Of a stretch of 64,000 bases of DNA, positions 32,391 through 42,029 are shown piece by piece. Position 1 is the first letter of the stretch, and each line of letters begins with the position of its first letter. A program made the position numbers and the translations under genes. The DNA is from Pseudoalteromonas sp049257235. Its GTDB lineage: Bacteria; Pseudomonadota; Gammaproteobacteria; Enterobacterales; Alteromonadaceae. The stretch covers positions 248,001 to 312,000 of the forward strand of contig NZ_JBMMUF010000001.1 of assembly GCF_049257235.1 (NCBI RefSeq), given 5' to 3'. The notes beneath the pieces were generated by a model, which was not told where the DNA came from, did no database searches, and saw only the letters and a list, made by a program, of their open reading frames with translations.

Positions 32391-34409
32391 CTAGCCTCCG
32401 TGTTGCTCAAGCAGCGCGATTAAGTCGTCTTCGCTAAGTACATCAACACCTAACTCTGTTGCTTTGGTGAGCTTAGAGCCTGCTTTTTCACCTGCGATAA
32501 GCGCATGCGTTTTCGCTGATACACTGCCGGCGACTTTCGCTCCCAACGCCTGTAATCGCGCCTTGGCATCGTTTCGGCTTAAACTACTCAACGTACCGGT
32601 AACCACGTATGTTAAACCACTAAGTGGTTGCTCACTTTCACTTTTTACTTCTAAAGCTGGCCAATTCACCCCCTCTGCAAGCAAAGCGGTAACCACTTTT
32701 TGATTGGACTCTTCACTAAAGAAGCTGTGAATGTGTTTCGCAACTATTTCGCCGACATCACTGACCTCTTGCAAGTTGTCAATACTCGCAGCCATGATGG
32801 CATCTAATGTTAGATAATGGTTCGCTAGATTTTGCGCTGTCGCTTCACCCACCTCGCGAATACCAAGAGAATAAATAAACTTAGCGAGGGTCGTTGTTTT
32901 TGCAGCCTCCAGCGCAGCAACTAAGTTAGCAGCCGATTTCGGCCCCATGCGCTCTAAGCTCTCAAAGTGACCTTGACGCAGCTGAAATAACTCTGCAGGA
33001 GTATGAATAAGCTCGCGCTCCACCAGCTGTTCAACAATTTTATCGCCAAGACCATCGATATCCATGGCTTTGCGTGAAGCAAAGTGCTTGATTGCTTCTT
33101 TACGTTGTGCCGCACACACAAGACCGCCACTGCAACGCGCCACGGCTTCGCCTTCAATGCGCTCAACATGTGATGCACACACCGGGCAGTGCTCTGGGAA
33201 AACAATATCTTTGGCATCTGCAGGGCGGCGCTGCAACACCACTTGTGTGATTTGCGGAATCACATCACCCGCACGGCGCACCACCACGGTATCACCCACT
33301 TTTACGCCTAAACGTGCTATCTCATCACCATTGTGCAAGGTTGCATTTGAAACAGTCACACCACCAACATAAACCGGTTCAAGTCGCGCCACCGGCGTAA
33401 TCGCGCCAGTTCGGCCAACTTGGAACTCCACATCCTGAAGTACTGTGATTTCTTCTTGGGCAGGAAACTTAAAGGCAATGGCCCAGCGTGGCGCTCGAGC
33501 AACAAAACCCAGTTGTGCTTGGGCATCCTTGTCATTCACTTTGATCACTACACCATCGATTTCATATTTTAATTCGCCACGGCGAGTTAAGATATCTTGA
33601 TAGTAAGCAATCGCTTGGGCCGCACCATTGACTAATTTGGTCTCAGGACACAAAGGCAGGCCCCAATCTTTTAGCTGATGGAGTTGCTCAAAGTGGCCAT
33701 TTGCCAGCTCTGCTCCCGTTACTTGACCCATTGAGTAGGCATAGAACATCAGTGGGCGCTTTGCGGTAATTTTAGAATCTAATTGACGCAGACTCCCCGC
33801 TGCAGCATTACGTGGGTTCGCGAACACCTTAGAGTCATTCTCTTTGGCTTGCTCATTGAGGCGATGAAAACCTGCTAAATCCATAAAGACTTCACCGCGC
33901 ACTTCTAACTCGTGTGGATAATCACCACGTAGCTTCAATGGAATGTTACGTATGGTCTTTACATTTTCAGTGATGTTTTCGCCTACTTGACCATCACCCC
34001 GAGTTGCAGCCTGAACCAGCACACCATCACGATACAAAATAGAAACAGCCAAACCATCTAGCTTTGGTTCACAACAAAACACCTGCTCTTGGCTTGACGA
34101 TAAACGCTCTTGAATGCGCTTATTAAAGGCATTGAATTCATCTTCATCAAAGGCATTATCCAACGACAACATCGGTACTTGGTGTGTCACCTGTGAAAAC
34201 TTACTAAGCGCCGCGCCACCGACTTTTTGGCTGGGAGAATCTGCTGTGATTAAATGCGGGTGCTGGGACTCAAGGCCCTGAAGCTCTCGCATCAGGCGGT
34301 CATACTCAGCATCAGGAATACTTGGGTTGTCTAGCACGTAGTAGTTGTAATTATGCTCTTCTAAACTGGCACGAAGCTGTGCAATAGTTTGCTCAGGCGT
34401 GAGACTCAT
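32391..34409 (-). CDS. ligA: NAD-dependent DNA ligase
   Basis: Seals nicks in replication and repair using NAD+. The 672-residue protein has the Ia domain at the N-terminus (YNYYVLDNPSIPDAEYDRLMREL), the adenylation motif with the nucleophile Lys116 in EPKLDGLAVS, the OB fold, a four-cysteine zinc finger (CPVC to CAAQ), HhH repeats (AMDIDGLGDKIVEQLV, SLGIREVGEATAQNLA) and a C-terminal BRCT domain (PLSGLTYVVTGTL onward). It follows zipA; an intrinsic terminator stands 12 bases before its start codon. Confidence 0.98.
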   Translation of the reverse strand: MSLTPEQTIAQLRASLEEHNYNYYVLDNPSIPDAEYDRLMRELQGLESQHPHLITADSPSQKVGGAALSKFSQVTHQVPMLSLDNAFDEDEFNAFNKRIQERLSSSQEQVFCCEPKLDGLAVSILYRDGVLVQAATRGDGQVGENITENVKTIRNIPLKLRGDYPHELEVRGEVFMDLAGFHRLNEQAKENDSKVFANPRNAAAGSLRQLDSKITAKRPLMFYAYSMGQVTGAELANGHFEQLHQLKDWGLPLCPETKLVNGAAQAIAYYQDILTRRGELKYEIDGVVIKVNDKDAQAQLGFVARAPRWAIAFKFPAQEEITVLQDVEFQVGRTGAITPVARLEPVYVGGVTVSNATLHNGDEIARLGVKVGDTVVVRRAGDVIPQITQVVLQRRPADAKDIVFPEHCPVCASHVERIEGEAVARCSGGLVCAAQRKEAIKHFASRKAMDIDGLGDKIVEQLVERELIHTPAELFQLRQGHFESLERMGPKSAANLVAALEAAKTTTLAKFIYSLGIREVGEATAQNLANHYLTLDAIMAASIDNLQEVSDVGEIVAKHIHSFFSEESNQKVVTALLAEGVNWPALEVKSESEQPLSGLTYVVTGTLSSLSRNDAKARLQALGAKVAGSVSAKTHALIAGEKAGSKLTKATELGVDVLSEDDLIALLEQHGG

Positions 34410-34421
34410 ATCTACCTCGAT

Positions 34422-34445
34422 AAAAAAGCCACCCTTTGGTGGCTT
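34422..34445 (-). terminator. Intrinsic terminator between zipA and ligA
   Basis: On the minus strand AAGCCACC-AAAG-GGTGGCTT with a run of Us follows zipA and immediately precedes the ligA start. Its position suggests partial termination (attenuation) of zipA transcripts before ligA, or a separate ligA promoter very close to or inside it. Confidence 0.75.
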
Positions 34446-34497
34446 AGTTCAAATATGTTTACCGTTGATAACTGCGCTGTGCACGCACTTATCGGGT

Positions 34498-35256
34498 TTA
34501 TGCATACTCGCGGACTTTCTCCACGTATTCGCGCACCGTGTTTACACTTAACGGTTCGCGTTGATGATCTAGCAGTTGCGCGCCAAATTCATCCGCTAAT
34601 TTTTTCGCGGCACTGTGTAACATGTTGAACGTTGCCATAGCTTCCCCCTCATTAGGCAAGGTCATAAATAAACTTACGCCCGCTGTTGAGAATTGCTCCA
34701 TGTTATCAATATCGAATGTGCCTGGATTGTACATGTTCACCATACGAAACAGGATTGGACCTTGACCACTGGCTTGTTCATGGCGATGGAAAAAACCATC
34801 ATCTGAATATTTAAAACCCAATGTAAGCACCAGTGGTAAAAGCTTAGCGCCTTGCATTTGTAAGCCTTCAGGCATATGAACGTGAATGATCACAAAATCT
34901 TCTGGCTGCACTTCGGGCTCTGACTCTGACGACGTGGCTTGAGCAGGCTCTAAGTTATCACCTGCATCCTCGTCAAAGTCGAAGCTACCAATGCTTGGCT
35001 CATTCTCATCCAAGGCACTGAAACTCGGCTCTTCACGCTCGGTATCTATGCTCGGCTGGGCTGGCGCAGACTGGGGCTGTGCACTTGCTGGCGGTTGTTC
35101 TGTTGCAGGCTCTTTTATGTCAGGGGCTTGCTTGTGTGCAGGTTGGTTTTCAACTGCATTGGTTCTTTTACGCACTGACCAAAGGCCATGAATCAGTAAA
35201 CCACCAATGACTAACGCACTGATTAGAATTAATACCCATCTGAGATCTTCGGCCAT
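34498..35256 (-). CDS. zipA: Cell division protein ZipA
   Basis: Membrane anchor of FtsZ in the division ring. An N-terminal membrane segment (residues 7-26, WVLILISALVIGGLLIHGLW) is followed by a charged, Pro/Gln-rich linker (about residues 35-115) and a C-terminal FtsZ-binding domain beginning DFVIIHVHMPEGLQMQGAKLLPL. 252 residues, somewhat shorter than E. coli ZipA because the linker is short. Between smc and ligA, the conserved position in gammaproteobacteria. Confidence 0.95.
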   Translation of the reverse strand: MAEDLRWVLILISALVIGGLLIHGLWSVRKRTNAVENQPAHKQAPDIKEPATEQPPASAQPQSAPAQPSIDTEREEPSFSALDENEPSIGSFDFDEDAGDNLEPAQATSSESEPEVQPEDFVIIHVHMPEGLQMQGAKLLPLVLTLGFKYSDDGFFHRHEQASGQGPILFRMVNMYNPGTFDIDNMEQFSTAGVSLFMTLPNEGEAMATFNMLHSAAKKLADEFGAQLLDHQREPLSVNTVREYVEKVREYA

Positions 35257-35285
35257 CCCCTCACCTTTATTCTTAGTTTATTCAA

Positions 35286-38200
35286 TTAACTGGCTTGAGC
35301 CATTTCTACTGCTTGCTCAATATCCACCGCGACCATGCGTGACACCCCGGGCTCTGCCATAGTAACACCGGTCAAACGCCCCGCCATTTCCATGGCTATC
35401 TTGTTATGGCTGATATACACAAATTGTACTGTTTGCGACATTTCTTCCACTAGACGGCAAAAACGGCCAACGTTGGCATCATCTAATGGTGCGTCCACCT
35501 CGTCAAGCATACAAAACGGGGCTGGATTGAGTCTGAATATCGAAAACACCAATGATAATGCGGTCAGCGCTTTTTCTCCACCACTTAACAGATGGATTGT
35601 GGAATTTTTCTTTCCTGGAGGCCTTGCCATAATGGCAACACCACTTTCAAGTAGGTCATCACTGGTTAACTCTAGGTACGCAGAGCCACCACCGAACACT
35701 TTCGGGAACAACTCTTTGAGATCATCATTGATTTGCTCAAAGGTCTCTTTAAATTGCGCTTTAGTTTGCCTGTCTATTTTAGCAATCGCACTTTCGAGTG
35801 TATCCAATGCATTGGTTAAGTCTTCAAGCTGCTCATCAAGATACTGCTTGCGCTCTTTGGCACTGGCGAACTCTTCAATCGCGGCAAGGTTTACCGCGCC
35901 CAAGCCATCGAGCTTTTTATCTATGGTTGTCAGTTGCGCTTGCCAACGCCCGACTGCTGCATCTTGTTCTAAATTATCAAGCACCCTCTTCAAGGTAGTA
36001 TTGAGCTCGTCTAACGGTGCAAGCGCTTGTTGTGCCTTGAGTGTTAATGCTTGCTCTTCAATCAGGGCCTGTTGAATTTGCTCTTGTAGCAATTCGCGCT
36101 GTTGCTCACCTTGAGCCAATTTTTCTTTGTTTTGTTGAAATTGTGCTTGCGCTTGCTCGAGTTGCCCTTGAAGCTCAAGTTGCTGCGCGCTCAATTGCTC
36201 TTTTTGCTCTAGCAGCTGCTCTATTTGTTCACTTTGAACTTCTACGGGCTCGGCAAGTTCCATTTGTTGTGCTTGCGCATCCTCAATCGCTTGCTCAGCT
36301 TGCTCAAGCTCACGCTTAATATTGGCTTGCTTACTTTGACTTAAGCTGAGTTCGCTGTTTAAACGCTCGGTAGTTACCTTGGCATCGCTGAGCTGATGTT
36401 GCAGCTCTTGAGTTCGCAGCTGCGCTTGTTTGAATGCTTGCTGAGCTTGTTCATAGGCACTTTTGTGCGCCGCCGTACTGTGTTGAGCTGAATCAAGTGT
36501 TTCTTGCGCTTGTTCGATACGTGCATCAAGCTGCTCAAGTTCTAAATGAGCGAGCTCTAGCTGCTCGTCGAGCGCTTGTTCTTTGCTGTGCAAACGCGCA
36601 AGTTCTCGCTGCCAATGTTGCTCCTGCTCTTTAAGTAGCTCTTGTCGCGTCTGCATACTAGCAAACGCTTTAGAGTGCTCATGCACTGCTTGCTTGGCTT
36701 GCTCCAGCGCTGATTTTATCTCCACTCGCTCAGCGTTAAGATCGGCAAGTTCATGCTCATACCCAGGGAGCTTCGCCTCTAACGCATGTAATTGAGTGTC
36801 TAAATCCTGCACCTGCTGGCGCTGTGCCAACACACCAAGCTGTTCTTGATTGGCTTGCAAACGCCAATGACGCCCATGTAAGTCACCTTGGCTATCAACT
36901 ACAGCCAACCATTGTGGCTGTTCAAGCATGGCAATATCTGCTGATTCACTGTAGGCAATACGGTGCAATAAGTCTGGATAAGCGCCACTGAGAACATATT
37001 GAGCCACACTACCTTCGGGCGCTTGCTCTGTTGACTCATGCAACCAACTGCCACTTTGTTCTAGGTTTATCTGTAGTTGACGTAACTGCATTAGCGCAGC
37101 TTCAACGATGTGCTCAAAACCACTTTGCACTTCAAGCTGAAATAAAATGTTATCTGCTTGCGCAGCGTCTTCATCCTGCAATACCGATTTTATCGCATCA
37201 CGTTTTGCTCTTAACTGCGCTGCGGTGCTTTTTGCTTGCTGGCAGTGGTCATTAGCAAGGGCTAAATCTTCATTATTCGCTTGCAACGCCTGTTCATATT
37301 TAAGCTGCTCGCTTTGTGCTTTGGCAACGGCCGCTGTCAGTGCTTTGCTGTGTTGTTCACAGTCCTGCAGTTGTTGGTTAATGGACGCGTCGTTGTGTCT
37401 GCTCAACGCTGCATGATTTTCTTGTGCCTGTTGTTGCAGGCTGCGCAGCCTTGCAGCCGCAGTTTGGTGTTCATGGCGGCTTTGTTGCAATTGCCGCTCA
37501 CTTTGAAACACGCGCTGTGAATTTTCATGCTGTTGCAATTGCAATTGCTCAAAATGCTCATTGGCCTCATCTTGCACCGCTTGCGCTTGGTGTAACATGG
37601 CACTGAGCTCTTCGGTGAGCATCGCTTGCTCTTCACAACGAGATTCATGGCTTTTTACATAGTCACTTTGTTGCAGCTGGGCATCATGCAACTGTGCAAG
37701 TTGTTGCTGATACTGGGCAATAGATGTTTGCAACTGATGTAAACGCTGCTTGGTATGTATTTGTTGTTGCTCCAAACGTGCAAGTTGATTGTCGGTTTGG
37801 AACATCTGTTGTTGGTTATGGCTCAATGCAGCGGAGGTGTCATCGAGACGCTGCTGGTACGCTCCAAGCACATCTTGTTCGCCACGCTGAGCATCTTTAA
37901 AGAAATTCAGCTCGTCTTTTAATTTGCTTAACTGCTGTGACTGCTGCACTTGTTGTTGGTGTAACTTTTGCCATTTCAAAACGGCCAATTCACCTTTGTA
38001 TTTACGCTGTTGTGCTTTGAGTTCACGATATTCACTGGCCTGCTGTGCTTGACGCTCTAGTTTATCAAGCTGGCTTTGTAGCTCTGCACGGACATCCAAC
38101 AAACGCTCTAAATTTTCTTTGGTGCTACGAATGCGAGTTTGTGTCTCTCTGCGGCGCTCTTTATATTTTGAAACGCCTGCGGCTTCCTCAATAAATACCC

Positions 38201-38681
38201 TAAGCTCGTGGGGTTTACTCTCGATTAAGCGAGAGATCATGCCTTGCTCGATAATGGCATAACTGCGCGGTCCAAGCCCCGTCCCTAGGAAGATATCGGT
38301 GATATCACGTTTACGGCATTTACTGCCATTGAGGTAATAGAGAGATTGGCCGTCGCGCGTAACAACACGCTTAATAGCCACTTGGTTGCGCGAAGCAAGC
38401 GTGCCTGGAAGGCGACCTTGGGTGTTATCAAAAACCAGCTCAACCGAGGCTTGAGAGACAGGCTTTCGCGTGGCCGCACCATTAAAGATGACATCTGTCA
38501 TGGCGTCGCCGCGCAAGTTTTTCGCCGAGCTTTCGCCAAGCACCCAACGCACAGCATCAATGACATTCGATTTACCACACCCATTTGGCCCAACGACACA
38601 CGTCATTGCGTCGGGGAAAGGGATTTTAGTGGCATCAACGAACGATTTAAACCCTGCCAGTTTTATGCTGCTTAAGCGCAT
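35286..38681 (-). CDS. smc: Chromosome segregation ATPase Smc
   Basis: Condensin subunit that organises the chromosome. The 1131-residue protein has the Walker A motif GPNGCGKSN (near residue 32), two very long Gln/Glu-rich coiled coils flanking a hinge (about residues 490-620), the ABC signature LLSGGEKALTALSL and Walker B CMLDEVDAPLDD at the C-terminus. zipA lies 29 bases downstream. scpA and scpB are not in the window. The presence of Smc rather than MukB agrees with many Alteromonadales. Confidence 0.97.
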   Translation of the reverse strand: MRLSSIKLAGFKSFVDATKIPFPDAMTCVVGPNGCGKSNVIDAVRWVLGESSAKNLRGDAMTDVIFNGAATRKPVSQASVELVFDNTQGRLPGTLASRNQVAIKRVVTRDGQSLYYLNGSKCRKRDITDIFLGTGLGPRSYAIIEQGMISRLIESKPHELRVFIEEAAGVSKYKERRRETQTRIRSTKENLERLLDVRAELQSQLDKLERQAQQASEYRELKAQQRKYKGELAVLKWQKLHQQQVQQSQQLSKLKDELNFFKDAQRGEQDVLGAYQQRLDDTSAALSHNQQQMFQTDNQLARLEQQQIHTKQRLHQLQTSIAQYQQQLAQLHDAQLQQSDYVKSHESRCEEQAMLTEELSAMLHQAQAVQDEANEHFEQLQLQQHENSQRVFQSERQLQQSRHEHQTAAARLRSLQQQAQENHAALSRHNDASINQQLQDCEQHSKALTAAVAKAQSEQLKYEQALQANNEDLALANDHCQQAKSTAAQLRAKRDAIKSVLQDEDAAQADNILFQLEVQSGFEHIVEAALMQLRQLQINLEQSGSWLHESTEQAPEGSVAQYVLSGAYPDLLHRIAYSESADIAMLEQPQWLAVVDSQGDLHGRHWRLQANQEQLGVLAQRQQVQDLDTQLHALEAKLPGYEHELADLNAERVEIKSALEQAKQAVHEHSKAFASMQTRQELLKEQEQHWQRELARLHSKEQALDEQLELAHLELEQLDARIEQAQETLDSAQHSTAAHKSAYEQAQQAFKQAQLRTQELQHQLSDAKVTTERLNSELSLSQSKQANIKRELEQAEQAIEDAQAQQMELAEPVEVQSEQIEQLLEQKEQLSAQQLELQGQLEQAQAQFQQNKEKLAQGEQQRELLQEQIQQALIEEQALTLKAQQALAPLDELNTTLKRVLDNLEQDAAVGRWQAQLTTIDKKLDGLGAVNLAAIEEFASAKERKQYLDEQLEDLTNALDTLESAIAKIDRQTKAQFKETFEQINDDLKELFPKVFGGGSAYLELTSDDLLESGVAIMARPPGKKNSTIHLLSGGEKALTALSLVFSIFRLNPAPFCMLDEVDAPLDDANVGRFCRLVEEMSQTVQFVYISHNKIAMEMAGRLTGVTMAEPGVSRMVAVDIEQAVEMAQAS

Positions 38682-38740
38682 TCACGCCTCATTATTATGA
38701 TTATTTTTATAATTAGCGATTACGGTCGATATGAAGCGGC

Positions 38741-39487
38741 TTATGCACCGCAACAACGTTTTATATTATCTAAAATAATGCCACTGGCAATAGCTACGTT
38801 GAGTGATTCAGCGCCTCCATAACCTAAAATGGTGATGCGTTCACTAACATGCTCAGCCACAGGTTCACTGATACCATGGGATTCACTGCCCATTACCAGA
38901 ATCCCTTGCTCAGCGAATTCGGTGGTATGAAGGTTTGAGCCACCTAAAAATGCGCCATACACAGGCTTATCTGTGTTCGCTAAATATGCTGGCAAATCAA
39001 CATGGTGACACGACACTCGCGTAAACGACCCCATGCTTGCACTGATCACTTTAGGGTTAGTTGGATCGGCACAGTTGTCTGATAACAAGACTTGCGAGAA
39101 CCCATACCAATCAGCCAGACGAATAATCGTACCCAAGTTGCCCGGGTCGCCCACACCATCAAGAGCTAACTGCCACGGAGTATCGTCGAGCGTTGACTCT
39201 GCGATGGGCGCCACGGCAATCGCATCGTTATTTGTCACCAAAGTGCTCACTTTTGATAGTTCAGCCTCATCGCAGTGATGGACATCTCGGCTATCAAGTC
39301 GTGCGGTGATGTATTTACTATGTTCAGCAATAAAATCAGCGCTGGCGTAGAGTTGTGCGACAGGGTGCTCGCTTTGCAGCAACTCTTGAACATTTTTGGC
39401 GCCTTGCACTAAAAACTGCCGCTGTTGCTTGCGATATTTCTTTTGACCCAACTGGCGCAGCAATTTTTGCTGATTTTTAGAGAGCAT
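38741..39487 (-). CDS. TrmH/SpoU-family RNA 2'-O-methyltransferase
   Basis: A 248-residue SPOUT methyltransferase with an N-terminal substrate-binding domain. Knotted-fold motifs are present: motif 1 LDGVGDPGNLGTIIRLADWYG, motif 2 GILVMGSESHGIS and motif 3 ILGYGGAESLNVAIASGIILDNI. The target could be rRNA or tRNA; it resembles general SpoU-type proteins (RlmB/TsnR-like) and cannot be assigned a site. ATG at 39487 gives MLSKNQQKLLRQLGQKKYR, a normal start; the longer frame upstream (to 39598) adds unlikely residues and has no better ribosome-binding site. Confidence 0.86.
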   Translation of the reverse strand: MLSKNQQKLLRQLGQKKYRKQQRQFLVQGAKNVQELLQSEHPVAQLYASADFIAEHSKYITARLDSRDVHHCDEAELSKVSTLVTNNDAIAVAPIAESTLDDTPWQLALDGVGDPGNLGTIIRLADWYGFSQVLLSDNCADPTNPKVISASMGSFTRVSCHHVDLPAYLANTDKPVYGAFLGGSNLHTTEFAEQGILVMGSESHGISEPVAEHVSERITILGYGGAESLNVAIASGIILDNIKRCCGA

Positions 39488-39652
39488 AGAGCGATGCCTT
39501 AGCGATAAAACAGAGTGAATGAGCTTTATTATACACATGCTTTTAGGCAAAACAGAGGGTAAATAAAGTTGTTCACTAGAGTCTGTTGCAATGGCCATGA
39601 GTTAACGTTAAATTAACCCTTGTTTAAAAAACAAGAACATGGATACAGTCAA

Positions 39653-40759
39653 ATGGACTTACACACCCCCTCAGTAGAATCAGCGCAACCCAGCAGTTTT
39701 GTACCTTATTCACGTCGTCTTGATTTTAGCGGTAGAGCGAATGAGTTTTTCTCTATTTGGATTGTTAATATCGTGCTGACGTTACTGACCCTCGGCATAT
39801 ACTCAGCGTGGGCAAAAGTCAGAACGAAGCGCTATTTTTATGGGCACACCCAATTAGATGGCCATCGCTTTGACTATCTAGCTAACCCGATACAGATTTT
39901 AAAAGGACGAATTTTAGCGTTCTTCTTCTTTGCACTTTACGCGATTACAGGACATTTCAACCCTGGATTGGGGCTGTTAATCATGTTCATTTTCGCCTTT
40001 TTAATGCCTTGGGTCGTCAATCAGGGCATGCGCTTTAACATGCGGATGAGCCGTTATCGCAATATTCGCTTTAGTTTTAATGGCACATATGGTGAAGCCT
40101 TTGTGGTATTTATTTTATTGCCTGTGTTGAGTCCATTTACGCTCTATTTGTTACTGCCATATGTATTCAAACGTATTGATCAGTACTTACACAGTAACAT
40201 TGAATATGCAGGTGAACCTGTCAGTGTGGAAACCAAAGGGGGTGAATATTACCTAGCAGCACTCATGGCTTCTGTGGCGTCAGGTATTCTGTTTGCGGTA
40301 TTTATGGCAATAGGCACATCATTGAGTTCTATTTTTGGTGCTGCTTTTGGCACTCATGATTCTTCACCTGACGCTGTAAATGTCGCCAGTGGCATCGCCT
40401 TTTTCACCTTTATGGTCGTTTACATGTTCGTTTTGGCTGTTGCATCAGGGATATATCAAACTGTGATCCGCAATCACCTGTTCAATAGTAGTGAGATTGA
40501 TGACATCGCTGACTTTAAATCTGACTTACAAATTGTTGATTACACGCTGTTATTACTGACAAACGCCATTGCCATTGTGTGCTCATTGGGGCTTGCCTAC
40601 CCTTGGGCGAAAATACGTAAAGCCCGTATGCTCACTCAAGCGACCGAAGTTACGTTTTTGATTGACCCACAACGCTTAGAAGACCAGTTAGGTGAGCAAG
40701 ACTCTTCCTTTGCAGAAGAAGCAGCTGATTTGTTCGATATAGACTTATCTTTAGGATAA
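39653..40759 (+). CDS. DUF898 (YjgN-type) multi-span membrane protein
   Basis: A 368-residue inner-membrane protein of the DUF898 family with several hydrophobic segments. The motif FSIWIVNIVLTLLTLGIYSAWAKVRTKRYFYGHT, and a partial second copy near the C-terminus (IVCSLGLAYPWAKIRKARML), show an internal duplication. Function of the family is unknown. ATG at 39653 is preferred over the TTG at 39620. An M48 protease gene follows after six bases, and the two are evidently an operon; this pairing is recurrent in gammaproteobacteria. Confidence 0.87.
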   Translation: MDLHTPSVESAQPSSFVPYSRRLDFSGRANEFFSIWIVNIVLTLLTLGIYSAWAKVRTKRYFYGHTQLDGHRFDYLANPIQILKGRILAFFFFALYAITGHFNPGLGLLIMFIFAFLMPWVVNQGMRFNMRMSRYRNIRFSFNGTYGEAFVVFILLPVLSPFTLYLLLPYVFKRIDQYLHSNIEYAGEPVSVETKGGEYYLAALMASVASGILFAVFMAIGTSLSSIFGAAFGTHDSSPDAVNVASGIAFFTFMVVYMFVLAVASGIYQTVIRNHLFNSSEIDDIADFKSDLQIVDYTLLLLTNAIAIVCSLGLAYPWAKIRKARMLTQATEVTFLIDPQRLEDQLGEQDSSFAEEAADLFDIDLSLG

Positions 40760-40765
40760 TCACGC

Positions 40766-41779
40766 ATGCAAGTTGATGGTATCTACTATGCAAAAAACCA
40801 GAGCCTTAGCAAAGAGGTGACGCTTAGGCTCAGCGATTTCGGCGTGACTATTTACGAAAGCGGCAAGACACTAGCGCAGTATTCACGCTATCAGCAAGGG
40901 CAACAAATCTCTGGTCTTCCTGTTGATTTGAACTTTGAAGATGGCAGCCGTTTTGTCCCTCATGACCCCACTCACAGGTGGCCGTGTGAGTCGAAGATAG
41001 ATGCGATGATTGAGTCTGTCGAAAAACATAAAGTGGCGCTATTAGGGTGTGTTATTGCCAGCGTCTTCTTAGTGTGGGCGTTATTTTTTAAAGTGATCCC
41101 CGGCGCAGCAACGGTTACGGCAAAGGCGTTACCTGACTCCGTAGTTCAATCTATGTCGGAGCAATCCTTAAAAGCGATTGAATGGGCGTATCTTGAACCA
41201 AGCCAGCTGAAATCTGAGCATCAGCAACACATTAACGCAATGTGGGACGATCACATTGCGTTAATACAAGACCCACCGGTTAACCTCAAATTGCACTTCT
41301 ACAGTGCCCCTGATATTGGCGCAAATGCCTTTGCACTACCTGATGGCCAGGTGATCCTTACCGATGAATTAGCGCTTCTGCTAGAAGATAACGACACTGC
41401 TTTGTTGAGTGTATTACTGCATGAAATCGGTCATGTTGAACACCAGCATGGTATCACCCTTGCGGCACAATCAGCGGGCGCTTCTGTAGCTCTAGCATTA
41501 CTATTTGGCGATTTAGAGGGCTTTGCAGAAGTCATCATAGGCACGGGTTCCACCGTATTGCAGCAGCAGTTTTCACGTGACATGGAGCGCCAAGCAGACA
41601 CTTATGCCCTCGAACAATTGTCAGCGTTGGGCTACTCGCCTGCGGCTTTCGCTGATGCCATGCGGGCACTTGCTCAAGCACACGACGTGGAAGACGAAAA
41701 CAGTAGCCATCTGATGCGCTATTTATCATCTCACCCTTCGATGCAAGAGCGCATCAAGCGCGCCGAGGACAGTCAATAA
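40766..41779 (+). CDS. M48-family membrane metalloprotease
   Basis: A 337-residue protein with a soluble N-terminal part (residues 1-85), one membrane segment (about 90-112) and a C-terminal M48 domain. The zinc site is HEIGH (219-223), with the downstream glutamate-containing helix in MERQADTYALEQLSALGY. Topology puts the protease on the far side of the membrane (probably periplasm). Partner of the DUF898 protein; substrate unknown. Not HtpX or BepA by domain layout. Confidence 0.87.
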   Translation: MQVDGIYYAKNQSLSKEVTLRLSDFGVTIYESGKTLAQYSRYQQGQQISGLPVDLNFEDGSRFVPHDPTHRWPCESKIDAMIESVEKHKVALLGCVIASVFLVWALFFKVIPGAATVTAKALPDSVVQSMSEQSLKAIEWAYLEPSQLKSEHQQHINAMWDDHIALIQDPPVNLKLHFYSAPDIGANAFALPDGQVILTDELALLLEDNDTALLSVLLHEIGHVEHQHGITLAAQSAGASVALALLFGDLEGFAEVIIGTGSTVLQQQFSRDMERQADTYALEQLSALGYSPAAFADAMRALAQAHDVEDENSSHLMRYLSSHPSMQERIKRAEDSQ

Positions 41780-41840
41780 AGTGCGTTTGGCCCAACACTC
41801 TTAGGCATGTTGACCTTTGAGGTATGAATTTTGTTCAAAT

Positions 41841-41922
41841 CAAAGGCTTTCAATGCTAGGAATGGGTCATGGTGCATAGTGAACTATGTTCATGACCCAT
41901 GACAACGCAGTGTACGCCTTTG
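41841..41922. repeat. Long imperfect palindromic element
   Basis: Outer arms CAAAGGC (41841-41847) and GCCTTTG (41916-41922) enclose inner arms TGGGTCATG/CATGACCCA and CATAGT/ACTATG around a two-base apex. Together they form an imperfect hairpin of about 80 bases between two plus-strand genes, well after the stop codon. It lacks a U-run. It looks like a small repetitive extragenic palindrome or MITE-like element, but only one copy is in this window. Confidence 0.6.
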
Positions 41923-42029
41923 GGCTGCGCCCTTGAGCCTGTTGCAATATTTGCTTACCACTAAGGGCTTTAAAAACCACTCACCTTAGATATACTGCTA
42001 TCAGTAAAAACTAAACCTCGAGGTAAAGC

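Noticed and set aside
35335..37606. Plus-strand open frames opposite smc
   Set aside because: Shadows of the Gln/Glu-rich coiled coil.
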